Assembly: GCA_964609385.1 (NCBI GenBank)
Contig: CAZSSM010000015.1
Location: 36,238-100,237 of the forward strand
Length of the DNA stretch: 64,000 bases
Source of the DNA: CAZSSM01 sp964609385
Lineage (GTDB): Bacteria > Planctomycetota > Planctomycetia > Isosphaerales > Isosphaeraceae
Reading direction: 5' to 3'
The number at the start of each line of letters is the position of its first letter. Position 1 is the first letter of the stretch. The translations under genes and the position numbers were made by a program. Shown one piece after another: positions 7,179 to 14,611 of this stretch. The notes under the pieces are model-generated. The model saw only the letters and a list, made by a program, of their open reading frames with translations, was not told the DNA's origin and did not search any database.

Positions 7179-8912
7179 ATGAGCACCGTCGGCGGTCAAT
7201 CCGGCCTGAACACCCCCTACGGAGGCAGCCTAGTCAACCTGCTGATCTCCGATGACCGGATCCGAGAACTGAAGGACCTGAGCACCAGCAGCGCCAGCTT
7301 GACCCTGGATGATCGGGCCCTCTGCGATCTGGAACTGCTGGCCGTCGGCGCGTTCTCACCGCTGCAAGGGTTCCTCAACCAGGCCGACTACGAGCGGGTC
7401 GTCGCCGAAGGTCGCCTGGCCGACGGGACGCTCTGGCCGCTGCCGATCTGCCTGCCGGTGACCCCCGGTGAGGGGATCGAGCCGGGCAAGCCGCTGGCCC
7501 TCCGCGACGTCTATGGAAACCTGCTGGCCTTCCTCCACGTCGAGGAGATTTACGCCTACGACAAGGCCGCCGAAGCCAAAGGCGCTTACGGCTCGACCGA
7601 CGAGAAGCACCCGGCCGTGGCCACGCCGAACCGACAGCCGGATCACTACGCCGCCGGCAAGCTGGAAGTCATCCGGATTCCCCCCCACTATGACTTCACC
7701 GAACTGCGCCGAACGCCCGCCGAACTCCGCGAGCACATCGGCCAATTGGGCTGGTCCAAGGTCGTCGCCTTCCAGACCCGCAACCCCCTGCACCGCGCCC
7801 ACGAGGAACTGACCAAGCGCGCTGCCGCCGAGGTCGAGGCCGGCCTGCTCATCCACCCCGTCGTCGGCGTGACCAAGCCCGGCGACGTCGACCACTACAC
7901 CCGCGTCCGCTGCTATCGCGCCCTGGTCGACAACCACTACGAGCAGAAGAGCGTCGTGCTCAGCCTGCTGCCCCTGGCCATGCGGATGGCCGGCCCCAAG
8001 GAGGCCCTGCTCCACGCGATCATCCGACGCAACTACGGCTGCTCGCACCTGATCGTCGGCCGCGACCACGCCGGCCCCGGCAAGGATTCCAAGGATCAAC
8101 CCTTCTATGATCCGTATGCCGCCCAAGAGGCCATGCGGACCCATGAAGACGAACTCGGCATGAAGATGGTCGAGTTCAAGATGGTCGTCTACATCCCCAG
8201 CGAAGACCGCTACTGCCCGGTCGATCAGGTCCCCCAGGGCGCCGAGACGGCCAACATCTCCGGAACTCAGGTCCGCGAAGACTACCTGGCCAAGGGGATC
8301 CCGCTGCCCGAATGGTTCAGCCGCCCCGAAGTGGCCGCCATCCTCGGTGAAGCCAACCCGCCCAAGAGCCGACAGGGCGTCGTGCTCTGGTTCACCGGCC
8401 TCTCCGGCTCGGGCAAGAGCACCGTCGCCCAGGGCCTCATCGAGCGGCTCTCCGAGTACGGGCGCAACGCCTCGATGCTCGACGGCGACGAGATCCGAAC
8501 CCACCTCTCCAAGGGCCTCGGCTTCAGCAAGGAAGACCGCGACACCAACGTCGGTCGCGTCGGCTATGTCGCCGGCCTGGTCGCCAAGCACGGCGGCACC
8601 ATCATCTGCTCGGTCATCAGCCCCTACCGCGAGACCCGCGAGAAGGCCCGCCAGATGGCCGGCGGCAACTTCGTCGAGATCTATTGCGATACCCCGCTGG
8701 AGGTCTGCGAATCGCGTGACGTCAAGGGGCTCTACGCCAAGGCACGCAAGGGCGAGATTAAAGGCTTCACCGGGATCGACGACCCCTATGAGGAGCCGGT
8801 CAACCCCGAGGTCACCATCGACACCAGCAAGCTCAACGTCGAGCAGAGCGTCGACGAGATCATCACCAAGCTTCAAGAACTGGGTTATATCCAGTATCAT
8901 GGCCATGCGTGA
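7179..8912 (+). CDS. sat/cysC: Bifunctional sulfate adenylyltransferase / adenylylsulfate kinase
   Basis: Fusion enzyme of 577 aa. Residues about 1-395 are ATP sulfurylase, forming APS from sulfate and ATP, with the active-site signatures 'QTRNPLHRAHEE' near residue 198 and 'GRDHAGPG' near 294. Residues about 400-577 are APS kinase, forming PAPS, with the P-loop 'GLSGSGKST' near residue 406 and 'DGDEIRTHLSKGLGFSKEDR' beyond it. The ATG at 7179 is favoured over the upstream in-frame start at 7116 because GGAGAGG precedes it and the family begins close to this point. It follows an Rrf2 gene and ends at a strong hairpin. Because the CysH here is of the Fe-S (APS) type, the PAPS made may serve sulfotransferases such as the one at 13491-14501. 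Confidence 0.95.
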   Translation: MSTVGGQSGLNTPYGGSLVNLLISDDRIRELKDLSTSSASLTLDDRALCDLELLAVGAFSPLQGFLNQADYERVVAEGRLADGTLWPLPICLPVTPGEGIEPGKPLALRDVYGNLLAFLHVEEIYAYDKAAEAKGAYGSTDEKHPAVATPNRQPDHYAAGKLEVIRIPPHYDFTELRRTPAELREHIGQLGWSKVVAFQTRNPLHRAHEELTKRAAAEVEAGLLIHPVVGVTKPGDVDHYTRVRCYRALVDNHYEQKSVVLSLLPLAMRMAGPKEALLHAIIRRNYGCSHLIVGRDHAGPGKDSKDQPFYDPYAAQEAMRTHEDELGMKMVEFKMVVYIPSEDRYCPVDQVPQGAETANISGTQVREDYLAKGIPLPEWFSRPEVAAILGEANPPKSRQGVVLWFTGLSGSGKSTVAQGLIERLSEYGRNASMLDGDEIRTHLSKGLGFSKEDRDTNVGRVGYVAGLVAKHGGTIICSVISPYRETREKARQMAGGNFVEIYCDTPLEVCESRDVKGLYAKARKGEIKGFTGIDDPYEEPVNPEVTIDTSKLNVEQSVDEIITKLQELGYIQYHGHA

Positions 8913-8957
8913 GATCCGGGTCTTCGACGATCGGCCCGACCACACAAACGCATGAAA

Positions 8958-8996
8958 TGGCCAGACGGTCCTCGATGCCAAAGGACCGTCTGGCCA
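8958..8996 (+). terminator. Strong hairpin terminator after sat/cysC
   Basis: A perfect 14-bp inverted repeat (TGGCCAGACGGTCC / GGACCGTCTGGCCA) with an 11-nt loop, 46 bases after the stop. No T-tract follows, which is common in high-GC genomes. Confidence 0.7.
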
Positions 8997-9042
8997 AACC
9001 ATCCGCTTGAGATGCGTGCGTTGACCTCCCTGAGGCGGATCC

Positions 9043-10773
9043 ATGGCCCTTCGGCGAACGAGCATTGACGAGTTCCTCAGTCTGCTCGCCCCAGATCTCT
9101 GGGTCGGTGACGCCCGCGAAAACCACCCTTTGTGGCCCCCCGACCTGTTCGCGATCGTCGCCTCACTGCTCGATGAATCCGGCTCCTATATCCGGGCTGT
9201 AGACCCCAATTACCCGCCCGAGTTCGACGAGACCGGAACCCCTTGGCACGTGGCGATCCAACAACTGGCCCGCCACTGGCGCCGCGAATGGAACGCCTGG
9301 TTGGAGCCGGAAGACCGACCGAACTTGAAGATCGGCACGGTCCAGGGCTGGTGGGCTCATCTGCTCGAGAAACGACTCACCCCCGTCGACGCGATCGTCA
9401 ATGACACCGACCTCTGCCACGCGCTCCTACAGATGCTGGCCGTCTCCGACGAAGCCTGCTTCGGGATCGGGACCGACTATGAACCACTCCGTGAGATCGA
9501 GGAACCCGTCGACAACCTGGTCGATGTGGACGACGCGGACGATGAAGGCCCCGACAACTTCTGGCTCTGGGCCAACCGGCTCCTGATGAATGACCTCGAG
9601 ACCTCCGGCTCGACCCTCTGCGAACAGATTCACCCCCATCAGGCTCGGGTCCTGCCCAAACTCAAGACGCCCGGCGTTGGGATGACGCTCCGTTCGGTTT
9701 CGCTCTACCTGGCGCTGTGCCGGAGTCGCCAAGTCCGAGTCAACTGGTATTGCCCGGCCGGCTCGGGGTGGAAGCCGGTCGTCGAGCGGTACATCAACCT
9801 CATGCTGGTCCCATGGCCGAAGACTATCACGCCTTCGAGCTTTCGAGAGGCCAAGGCCTTGTCTGCGCTCCCCTACAGCCTCTTCCGCTTCGATCCCGCT
9901 GACGATCCGGACGCACCACCACCGGGTCGCCAGATCGATCGGCTCTGGGAAGCAGCTACCGCCGCTGTCTCTAAGATCGACGGCGTCGTTCTCCCCGAAC
10001 TCGCCGTGGACCTGGATACCTATCACGAGATCTGGCAGACCGTCCAAAAACGCAACGGCCTGTTAATTGCAGGTTTGAGGGAATCCCAGCCCGACGCCTT
10101 GTGCCGGAACTACGCCAAGATCACCTTCCTCGCTGGAAACACGGCCGTCTCCTACGAACAAGAGAAGCATCACCGCTGGCGACTCGACCGCAACCAGATC
10201 GTCAACTATGGGCTGGCCTCACAACTGCATCCCGATGAACTTTGGTGGGAAGGGATCGCATTGTCATCGCGTCAACTCTCCTTCCTCTCCTGGCAACCCT
10301 GGATCACCGCCTGCGTCCTGATCTGTGAGGACCTCGCGCGTCAGGATCCCATCGCCAACATCATCCGCGCGGTGGGCCCAAACCTGGTCATCGCCCTGCT
10401 GATGGACGGGCCCCAACTGGAACGCCGATGGTCGAGCCGTTACGCTACCGTCTTCGCTGATGATCCCGGGTCGTCCGTCCTGACCCTCAGCAGCATCGGG
10501 ATGGTCGAACGGTCCCGTCCTCCCACCAATCAGCAACCCTCGCGCGTGGTCGCCCTCTGGAAGGATGCCATCAATGGCGTCGTCGAGATCACCCTGCCGC
10601 CCGGCCACGACGCCATCGTCCTGAGCCTCGTCAACGTCGAAGACCTTCAATCGCATCACGATTTCGAGCAAGCCGCCGACGGACGCCTCGATGAAGTCAC
10701 TAATAGCACCCTAATCCTCGGCGGCATCCACCCCATCCCGCACTCCCATCCCGATCCCTCTAACACCACCTAA
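9043..10773 (+). CDS. Nitrilase-fold (carbon-nitrogen hydrolase-like) protein with unknown N-terminal region
   Basis: 576 aa. The C-terminal half carries the Glu-Lys-Cys triad of carbon-nitrogen hydrolases with normal spacing: E319 in 'GVVLPELAVD', K375 in 'YEQEKHHRWRLDRNQ' and C428 in 'CVLICEDLARQDP'. Such enzymes cleave or form amide-type C-N bonds through an acyl-cysteine intermediate. Residues 1-300 match nothing I know; they are rich in Trp and acidic residues and include an Asp/Glu-rich stretch around residues 155-175. There is no signal peptide or membrane segment, so it is cytosolic. The ATG at 9043 has GAGG upstream. It sits alone between a terminator and a 320-bp AT-rich gap. Nitrilase domains also occur in some phage-defence proteins, but nothing here proves such a role. 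Confidence 0.7.
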   Translation: MALRRTSIDEFLSLLAPDLWVGDARENHPLWPPDLFAIVASLLDESGSYIRAVDPNYPPEFDETGTPWHVAIQQLARHWRREWNAWLEPEDRPNLKIGTVQGWWAHLLEKRLTPVDAIVNDTDLCHALLQMLAVSDEACFGIGTDYEPLREIEEPVDNLVDVDDADDEGPDNFWLWANRLLMNDLETSGSTLCEQIHPHQARVLPKLKTPGVGMTLRSVSLYLALCRSRQVRVNWYCPAGSGWKPVVERYINLMLVPWPKTITPSSFREAKALSALPYSLFRFDPADDPDAPPPGRQIDRLWEAATAAVSKIDGVVLPELAVDLDTYHEIWQTVQKRNGLLIAGLRESQPDALCRNYAKITFLAGNTAVSYEQEKHHRWRLDRNQIVNYGLASQLHPDELWWEGIALSSRQLSFLSWQPWITACVLICEDLARQDPIANIIRAVGPNLVIALLMDGPQLERRWSSRYATVFADDPGSSVLTLSSIGMVERSRPPTNQQPSRVVALWKDAINGVVEITLPPGHDAIVLSLVNVEDLQSHHDFEQAADGRLDEVTNSTLILGGIHPIPHSHPDPSNTT

Positions 10774-11095
10774 AACCCGCAAGATTGCTGGAAAAACTTG
10801 AAAACAAACTCTAGAATTCTAGTAGTCTAAAGTTCTTCCTTGCAGGAGTTACGCTGTTGGAGCGTTTGCACCACAAGGCCATCCAAGTTGTGTTACCAAG
10901 ACTCGCAAATTGCTCAAGGTCTCAGCATTCCAGGCTAGCCCGTGTTCATTCGTCTACTAACTATGTACTTCCTATTGACAAAACGTTTTTTTCAGTTCAA
11001 GACACTATGTTCTGATAATCGATCGGGGCCCAATAAAGTAAGGTCATCCTCACCCGATACTCGTGATTCCGTTCGCATTGGAGATTCCCTGAGCT
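10774..11095. other. AT-rich intergenic region
   Basis: 322 bases, clearly richer in A/T than the flanking genes. A TTGACA occurs at 10975-10980 but no good -10 box lies 16-18 bases downstream. Probably holds the promoter of the small gene at 11096; no other feature was seen. Confidence 0.4.
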
Positions 11096-11374
11096 ATGGC
11101 CGTCGTGGACTCTGACCTCACAATCACTAACGCTTCATGGCTGATGCTCATGGCTCGTGTCCCCAGAGAGCGAAGGCAGCGAGTGTACGATCAGATGGTC
11201 AAAGGCAACGATCGTCTGGTCGACGGGTACGCGCATGAGGTCGCTCGAGCACTCCTCGGTGACAACGAAGCCACTGAACGAGCCAAGCAAACGGCTCAGT
11301 CCATGGAGAGCTGGGTCGACCAGAAGCGGACCATCAGAGGACGATCGAGCAAGCGTCACTATAATCGTCGCTGA
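11096..11374 (+). CDS. Hypothetical protein, 92 aa
   Basis: A small basic protein with no recognised family. Its sequence is helix-rich ('RVPRERRQRVYDQMVKGNDR', 'YAHEVARALLGDNEATERAK') and the C-terminus is strongly positive (KRTIRGRSSKRHYNRR), which could suit nucleic-acid binding. It reads in the same direction as the nitrilase-like gene but is separated from it by 322 bases. GAGCT lies just before the ATG, a weak ribosome site. The A/T content is higher than in surrounding genes, which together with the AT-rich upstream region hints at recent acquisition. Confidence 0.45.
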   Translation: MAVVDSDLTITNASWLMLMARVPRERRQRVYDQMVKGNDRLVDGYAHEVARALLGDNEATERAKQTAQSMESWVDQKRTIRGRSSKRHYNRR

Positions 11375-11460
11375 GATAACAACTGCTCATCGATCACGAA
11401 AAAGACTTGCAACTCAACCAAGCACTCGACAGAAACAAATGCACACCTGCTCTTACAAAT

Positions 11461-11829
11461 TCATCTCAACAACTTGGGTTCTACGGTCCGTTCGTTGCGG
11501 ACGTCATCGGTATTGAGCGTCTGGGCGGGCTCGAAGAGCAGGATGTGCGCCTCCTGCTCGGCGACGGGCATGTGCTCAACGCCCCGCGGGACAATGACGA
11601 ACTCGCCGGCCCCCAGGTCGATGTCGCCGTCGCGGAATCGGATGGTCAAGGTCCTCGCGACGACCAGGAACAGCTCGTCCTCATGGTCGTGCTTGTGCCA
11701 GACGAACTCCCCCTGGACCTTGGTCAAGCGGACGTGCTGACCGTTCAGCTCGCCGGCGACATGCGGCTTCCAATGCTCGGAGAACGTGGCGAACGCTTCA
11801 GCCAGGTTAACCTTCGTGGGGATGCTCAT
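11461..11829 (-). CDS. Cupin-domain protein
   Basis: 122-aa single-domain cupin. The metal-binding motif 1 is visible as 'FVWHKHDHEDELFLV' and motif 2 as 'GAGEFVIVPRGVEHMP', giving the usual His/His/Glu/His set. It resembles small cupins annotated as mannose-6-phosphate-isomerase-like or ectoine-synthase-like, which bind a divalent metal; the substrate cannot be told. It is the last gene of a leftward run with the flippase, sulfotransferase and O-antigen-ligase-like genes, so a sugar-related role is possible. One oddity is 'VVARTLTIRF', where related proteins normally have a Gly (V-x-G-R). Confidence 0.8.
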   Translation of the reverse strand: MSIPTKVNLAEAFATFSEHWKPHVAGELNGQHVRLTKVQGEFVWHKHDHEDELFLVVARTLTIRFRDGDIDLGAGEFVIVPRGVEHMPVAEQEAHILLFEPAQTLNTDDVRNERTVEPKLLR

Positions 11830-11884
11830 CGTTGGTTGTCCTCGATGTCGCAGGATGGGGTTGGTCTTCGACTCCGAGTCGATG

Positions 11885-13405
11885 TCACGATGCGCCAGTG
11901 ACAGGTTCGGCGGCGACCGGGCGTTCCGATACCTGCTCGTGGGATCCCGGTTGGCGGCTGCGATCCTGTCGAATCAGAACATGATAGATGATCAGTTGGA
12001 TCCCGTAATACAGGGGACAGGCGGCGGCCGCACCGACGAGGCCGGCCACAGCGATGGCCGGGATCGTCACGCCGATGGCCACGATCGCCCCAGCGACTCG
12101 GCCCCAGAGCACCGCTTGCGGACGATTCTGGGCCATCAGCGTGGTCCGCTGCGGAGCGTTCTGAATCCGGGCCAATTGGCCGATCACGATCCAAGGGATC
12201 AAGACGGCCGGATCGATCGGTGACTGGGCGATGAACCGCGGGTCGAGCATCAGCCTTGTGATCGGACCGGCCAACCCCCAGATCCCCAAGCAGGCCAAGA
12301 CCCCGAGGCCGAATTGCCCCCAGACCCATCGACTCATCACCCGACGGGCCCCGATGTCATTCCCTTTCGCAGTCATCCGAAAATATTTTGGGTTGAACAG
12401 GCGTGAGAGCACCAGATTGAACTGCGTGAATCCACGGTTGAGCAGGTTGTAGACCGCCGTGTAGACGCCCGCCGCGTCGAGGCCGAGCATCGCCCCGATG
12501 AGGTAGCGGTCGCTCATCCGGTTGACCCAGTTTAGGCTGCCCGAGGAGACCATCGGCAGGATGAACCGATGGTACTCAGCACGGAAGGCATCGGTCCGCT
12601 CCCGGAGCGTCTCGGGATCCGGCGCGACGACGCTGGTCGGCGCTGAATCGGTCGGAGCATCCGAGGTGTCCGGAGCATTCGCGTTGGCCGTCGACGACTC
12701 CCGGACAAGCAAGGGCCAGAAGAGGAACCGGGCCACCGCGAGCGTCACGATATAACCCATCAGGATCACGAACGGATCAGCGCCGAAGAGGGCGATCAAG
12801 CCGAGGATCGCCAGTGGTTGCCCGGCCGCCTCGAACGCGACCCAAGCGACGTAGCAGCCGTACCTCTCCGCAGCGCTGAAGAGGCTCCGTTCCAGCTCGT
12901 TGCGAGCCAGCAACACCCCGTAGGCCGTCACGGCCAGGAACGCGAGCGGCCCGGCCTCCACGGACGCGTTGGAGAGCGACAACAGTTCGAGGATGCTTCC
13001 GATCAGGAACGCGATCAGGTCGTCCGTCCCCAACACGCCCAGCCTATGCAGGATGATGTGCCCGGCCATGACGATCTCATCCACCACAAACAGATAGATC
13101 ATTGCGCCGACGAGGACCAGGGACCAGAACCCTAGGCTGAGCCGGTTCAGGCTCGCGTAGGCGATCCGCCGAAGCGCCGAGAGGACACCGGGACCGGCCT
13201 CGACCGCCTCGGCATAGAACCGCATCGTCGTCTGCTGCATCGGGATGGCGAAGGCGTGCTCGCCCAGTTGCGCCACCCCGATTAAGAGCATCACCGAACC
13301 GAACAAGGAGGGGTCCACCTGACCGCTGATCAAGCGGAGCCCCACCAGCGAGGCCGCCATCCCGAAGGCTTGACCGCCGATCAAGAGTATGGCGTCTCGA
13401 CGCAT
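11885..13405 (-). CDS. Polysaccharide flippase-like membrane protein (Wzx/MATE fold)
   Basis: About 506 aa with 12 or more hydrophobic segments spread over the whole length, beginning 'RRDAILLIGGQAFGMAASLVGLRLIS' as in lipopolysaccharide/O-antigen flippases of the MOP superfamily. Near the middle an Ala/Pro/Thr/Asp-rich cytoplasmic loop ('DTSDAPTDSAPTSVV') separates two bundles, and the second contains the family-like 'LIGAMLGLDAAGVYTAVYNLL'. These proteins move lipid-linked sugar units across the inner membrane. A TTG directly precedes the chosen ATG and would add one residue. The genes to the right on the same strand (sulfotransferase, ligase) support a polysaccharide export locus. Confidence 0.8.
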   Translation of the reverse strand: MRRDAILLIGGQAFGMAASLVGLRLISGQVDPSLFGSVMLLIGVAQLGEHAFAIPMQQTTMRFYAEAVEAGPGVLSALRRIAYASLNRLSLGFWSLVLVGAMIYLFVVDEIVMAGHIILHRLGVLGTDDLIAFLIGSILELLSLSNASVEAGPLAFLAVTAYGVLLARNELERSLFSAAERYGCYVAWVAFEAAGQPLAILGLIALFGADPFVILMGYIVTLAVARFLFWPLLVRESSTANANAPDTSDAPTDSAPTSVVAPDPETLRERTDAFRAEYHRFILPMVSSGSLNWVNRMSDRYLIGAMLGLDAAGVYTAVYNLLNRGFTQFNLVLSRLFNPKYFRMTAKGNDIGARRVMSRWVWGQFGLGVLACLGIWGLAGPITRLMLDPRFIAQSPIDPAVLIPWIVIGQLARIQNAPQRTTLMAQNRPQAVLWGRVAGAIVAIGVTIPAIAVAGLVGAAAACPLYYGIQLIIYHVLIRQDRSRQPGSHEQVSERPVAAEPVTGAS

Positions 13406-13490
13406 CAATCAAATCTCACGAACACACGAAATCAAAAGGAGAGGAACGACCGACACTTGGGGTGAGATGGTTGCCGGCCGAGGACCGGAC

Positions 13491-14501
13491 TCAGGAGATC
13501 CGGGACGACGAGGCCGGGGTCGTTGTAGCCGTTGAGGTCGGGTTGGCGACATTGGGGGATTCCTCGTCGATCTCGGGGCGTCGGACCAGCCAGTGGTTCA
13601 AGTCGCGCCCGGTCATCGCCGAGAGCCGACGGACCTGCTCGGCGAACTCGTCGACGAGTCGGTTGTGCATCGAGGCTGAGAGCGGGGACCGGGTGGCGTC
13701 AGCTTGGTTGAGCGTCTCGACGGCCCGAAAGAAGCCCCAGCTCCGGATCCCCAGGGCGTCCTTGATCCGCGCTGAGAGCAGACGGACCGACCGCGCTCCC
13801 TTGAGCAAGCGCATGAGCATCGGGAACCGGGTCCCCTTGGAGGCATTGTGAACCGGGAACTCGGTCCGGCCGTCGTCGGGCACCTCGAGGAACTGGAGGG
13901 TCTCCCGATAGACCCGACGCGGATCGGCCTTGAGATCATCGAAGAAGAGGACGAGGATCCGTTCGCGCGGGAAAACCCGTTCGATCCGCGCGAGGTGGTC
14001 GGCCAGTTGCCCGTGCTGTCGATAGGTCAGCAAGTCGGAGTAGCCAGCCGAGGCGGGCCGTTCGCGCCCTTGAGCGCGGGCCTCCTGGAGGTCCCAGGCC
14101 TCCTCGAAGTCGCGGACCGGCTCGGTCGCCTGGAAGACCTGCTCGCCATGCATCGAGTAGACCAGTTCGACCGGATTGCGGAACAGGACGAGGATCCGGG
14201 CCTCCGGGAACGCTTCGGCAATCCTCGACATCGCCCGATCATCGAGCGCCGACCGGGTCGAGGCTTCGCCGACGGCCAGATGCCGGTCGTCGGCCCCTTC
14301 GAAGAGGGCCAGGTAATGCTCCCAGGAGTTCCGGAAGCTGGGCACGTCGCGGAAGGCGGGCATCGTGATCAGGTGCCGGTTGAAATAGTGCGGCTCCTTG
14401 GGCTCGGTCACGAAGACCCGCTCGTGCTCGGAGAGGTAACGCGCCAGCGAGGTCGTCCCGCACTTAGGCGCTCCGACGATCAGAAAGTTCGGGTATTTCA
14501 T
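13491..14501 (-). CDS. Sulfotransferase
   Basis: 336-aa cytosolic sulfotransferase that would move sulfate from PAPS to a sugar or other hydroxyl group. The 5'-phosphosulfate loop is at the very N-terminus ('FLIVGAPKCGTTSLARYL', residues 6-23). The 3'-phosphate region is 'EARILVLFRNPVELVYSMH', followed by 'ERILVLFFDDLKADPRRVYRE'. The start at 14501 ('MKYPNFLIVG') is chosen because the family begins a few residues before the P-loop. A longer in-frame start at 14744 would add 81 low-complexity residues and overlap the upstream gene by 130 bases. Placement between flippase and ligase genes points to sulfation of an exported polysaccharide. The Ser/Thr-rich C-terminal tail after about residue 320 has no known role. 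Confidence 0.85.
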   Translation of the reverse strand: MKYPNFLIVGAPKCGTTSLARYLSEHERVFVTEPKEPHYFNRHLITMPAFRDVPSFRNSWEHYLALFEGADDRHLAVGEASTRSALDDRAMSRIAEAFPEARILVLFRNPVELVYSMHGEQVFQATEPVRDFEEAWDLQEARAQGRERPASAGYSDLLTYRQHGQLADHLARIERVFPRERILVLFFDDLKADPRRVYRETLQFLEVPDDGRTEFPVHNASKGTRFPMLMRLLKGARSVRLLSARIKDALGIRSWGFFRAVETLNQADATRSPLSASMHNRLVDEFAEQVRRLSAMTGRDLNHWLVRRPEIDEESPNVANPTSTATTTPASSSRIS

Positions 14502-14611
14502 GAGTTTGTCCGGTCGAGATAGCTCGGCATCGTCATCGGATGTTGGTTCCGATGTTTCTGGTTTGTGATAGATGTCGGGTCGAAGGGACGTTGAGTCGAT
14601 CGGATCGGTCG

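Noticed and set aside
7356..9065. A 569-codon minus-strand frame opposite sat/cysC
   Set aside because: Mirror frame of a well-conserved enzyme; residue use is that of an antisense shadow.
10975..10980. TTGACA as the -35 box of a promoter for the gene at 11096
   Set aside because: No acceptable -10 hexamer lies 16-18 bases downstream; the next TA-rich hexamer is 25 bases away.
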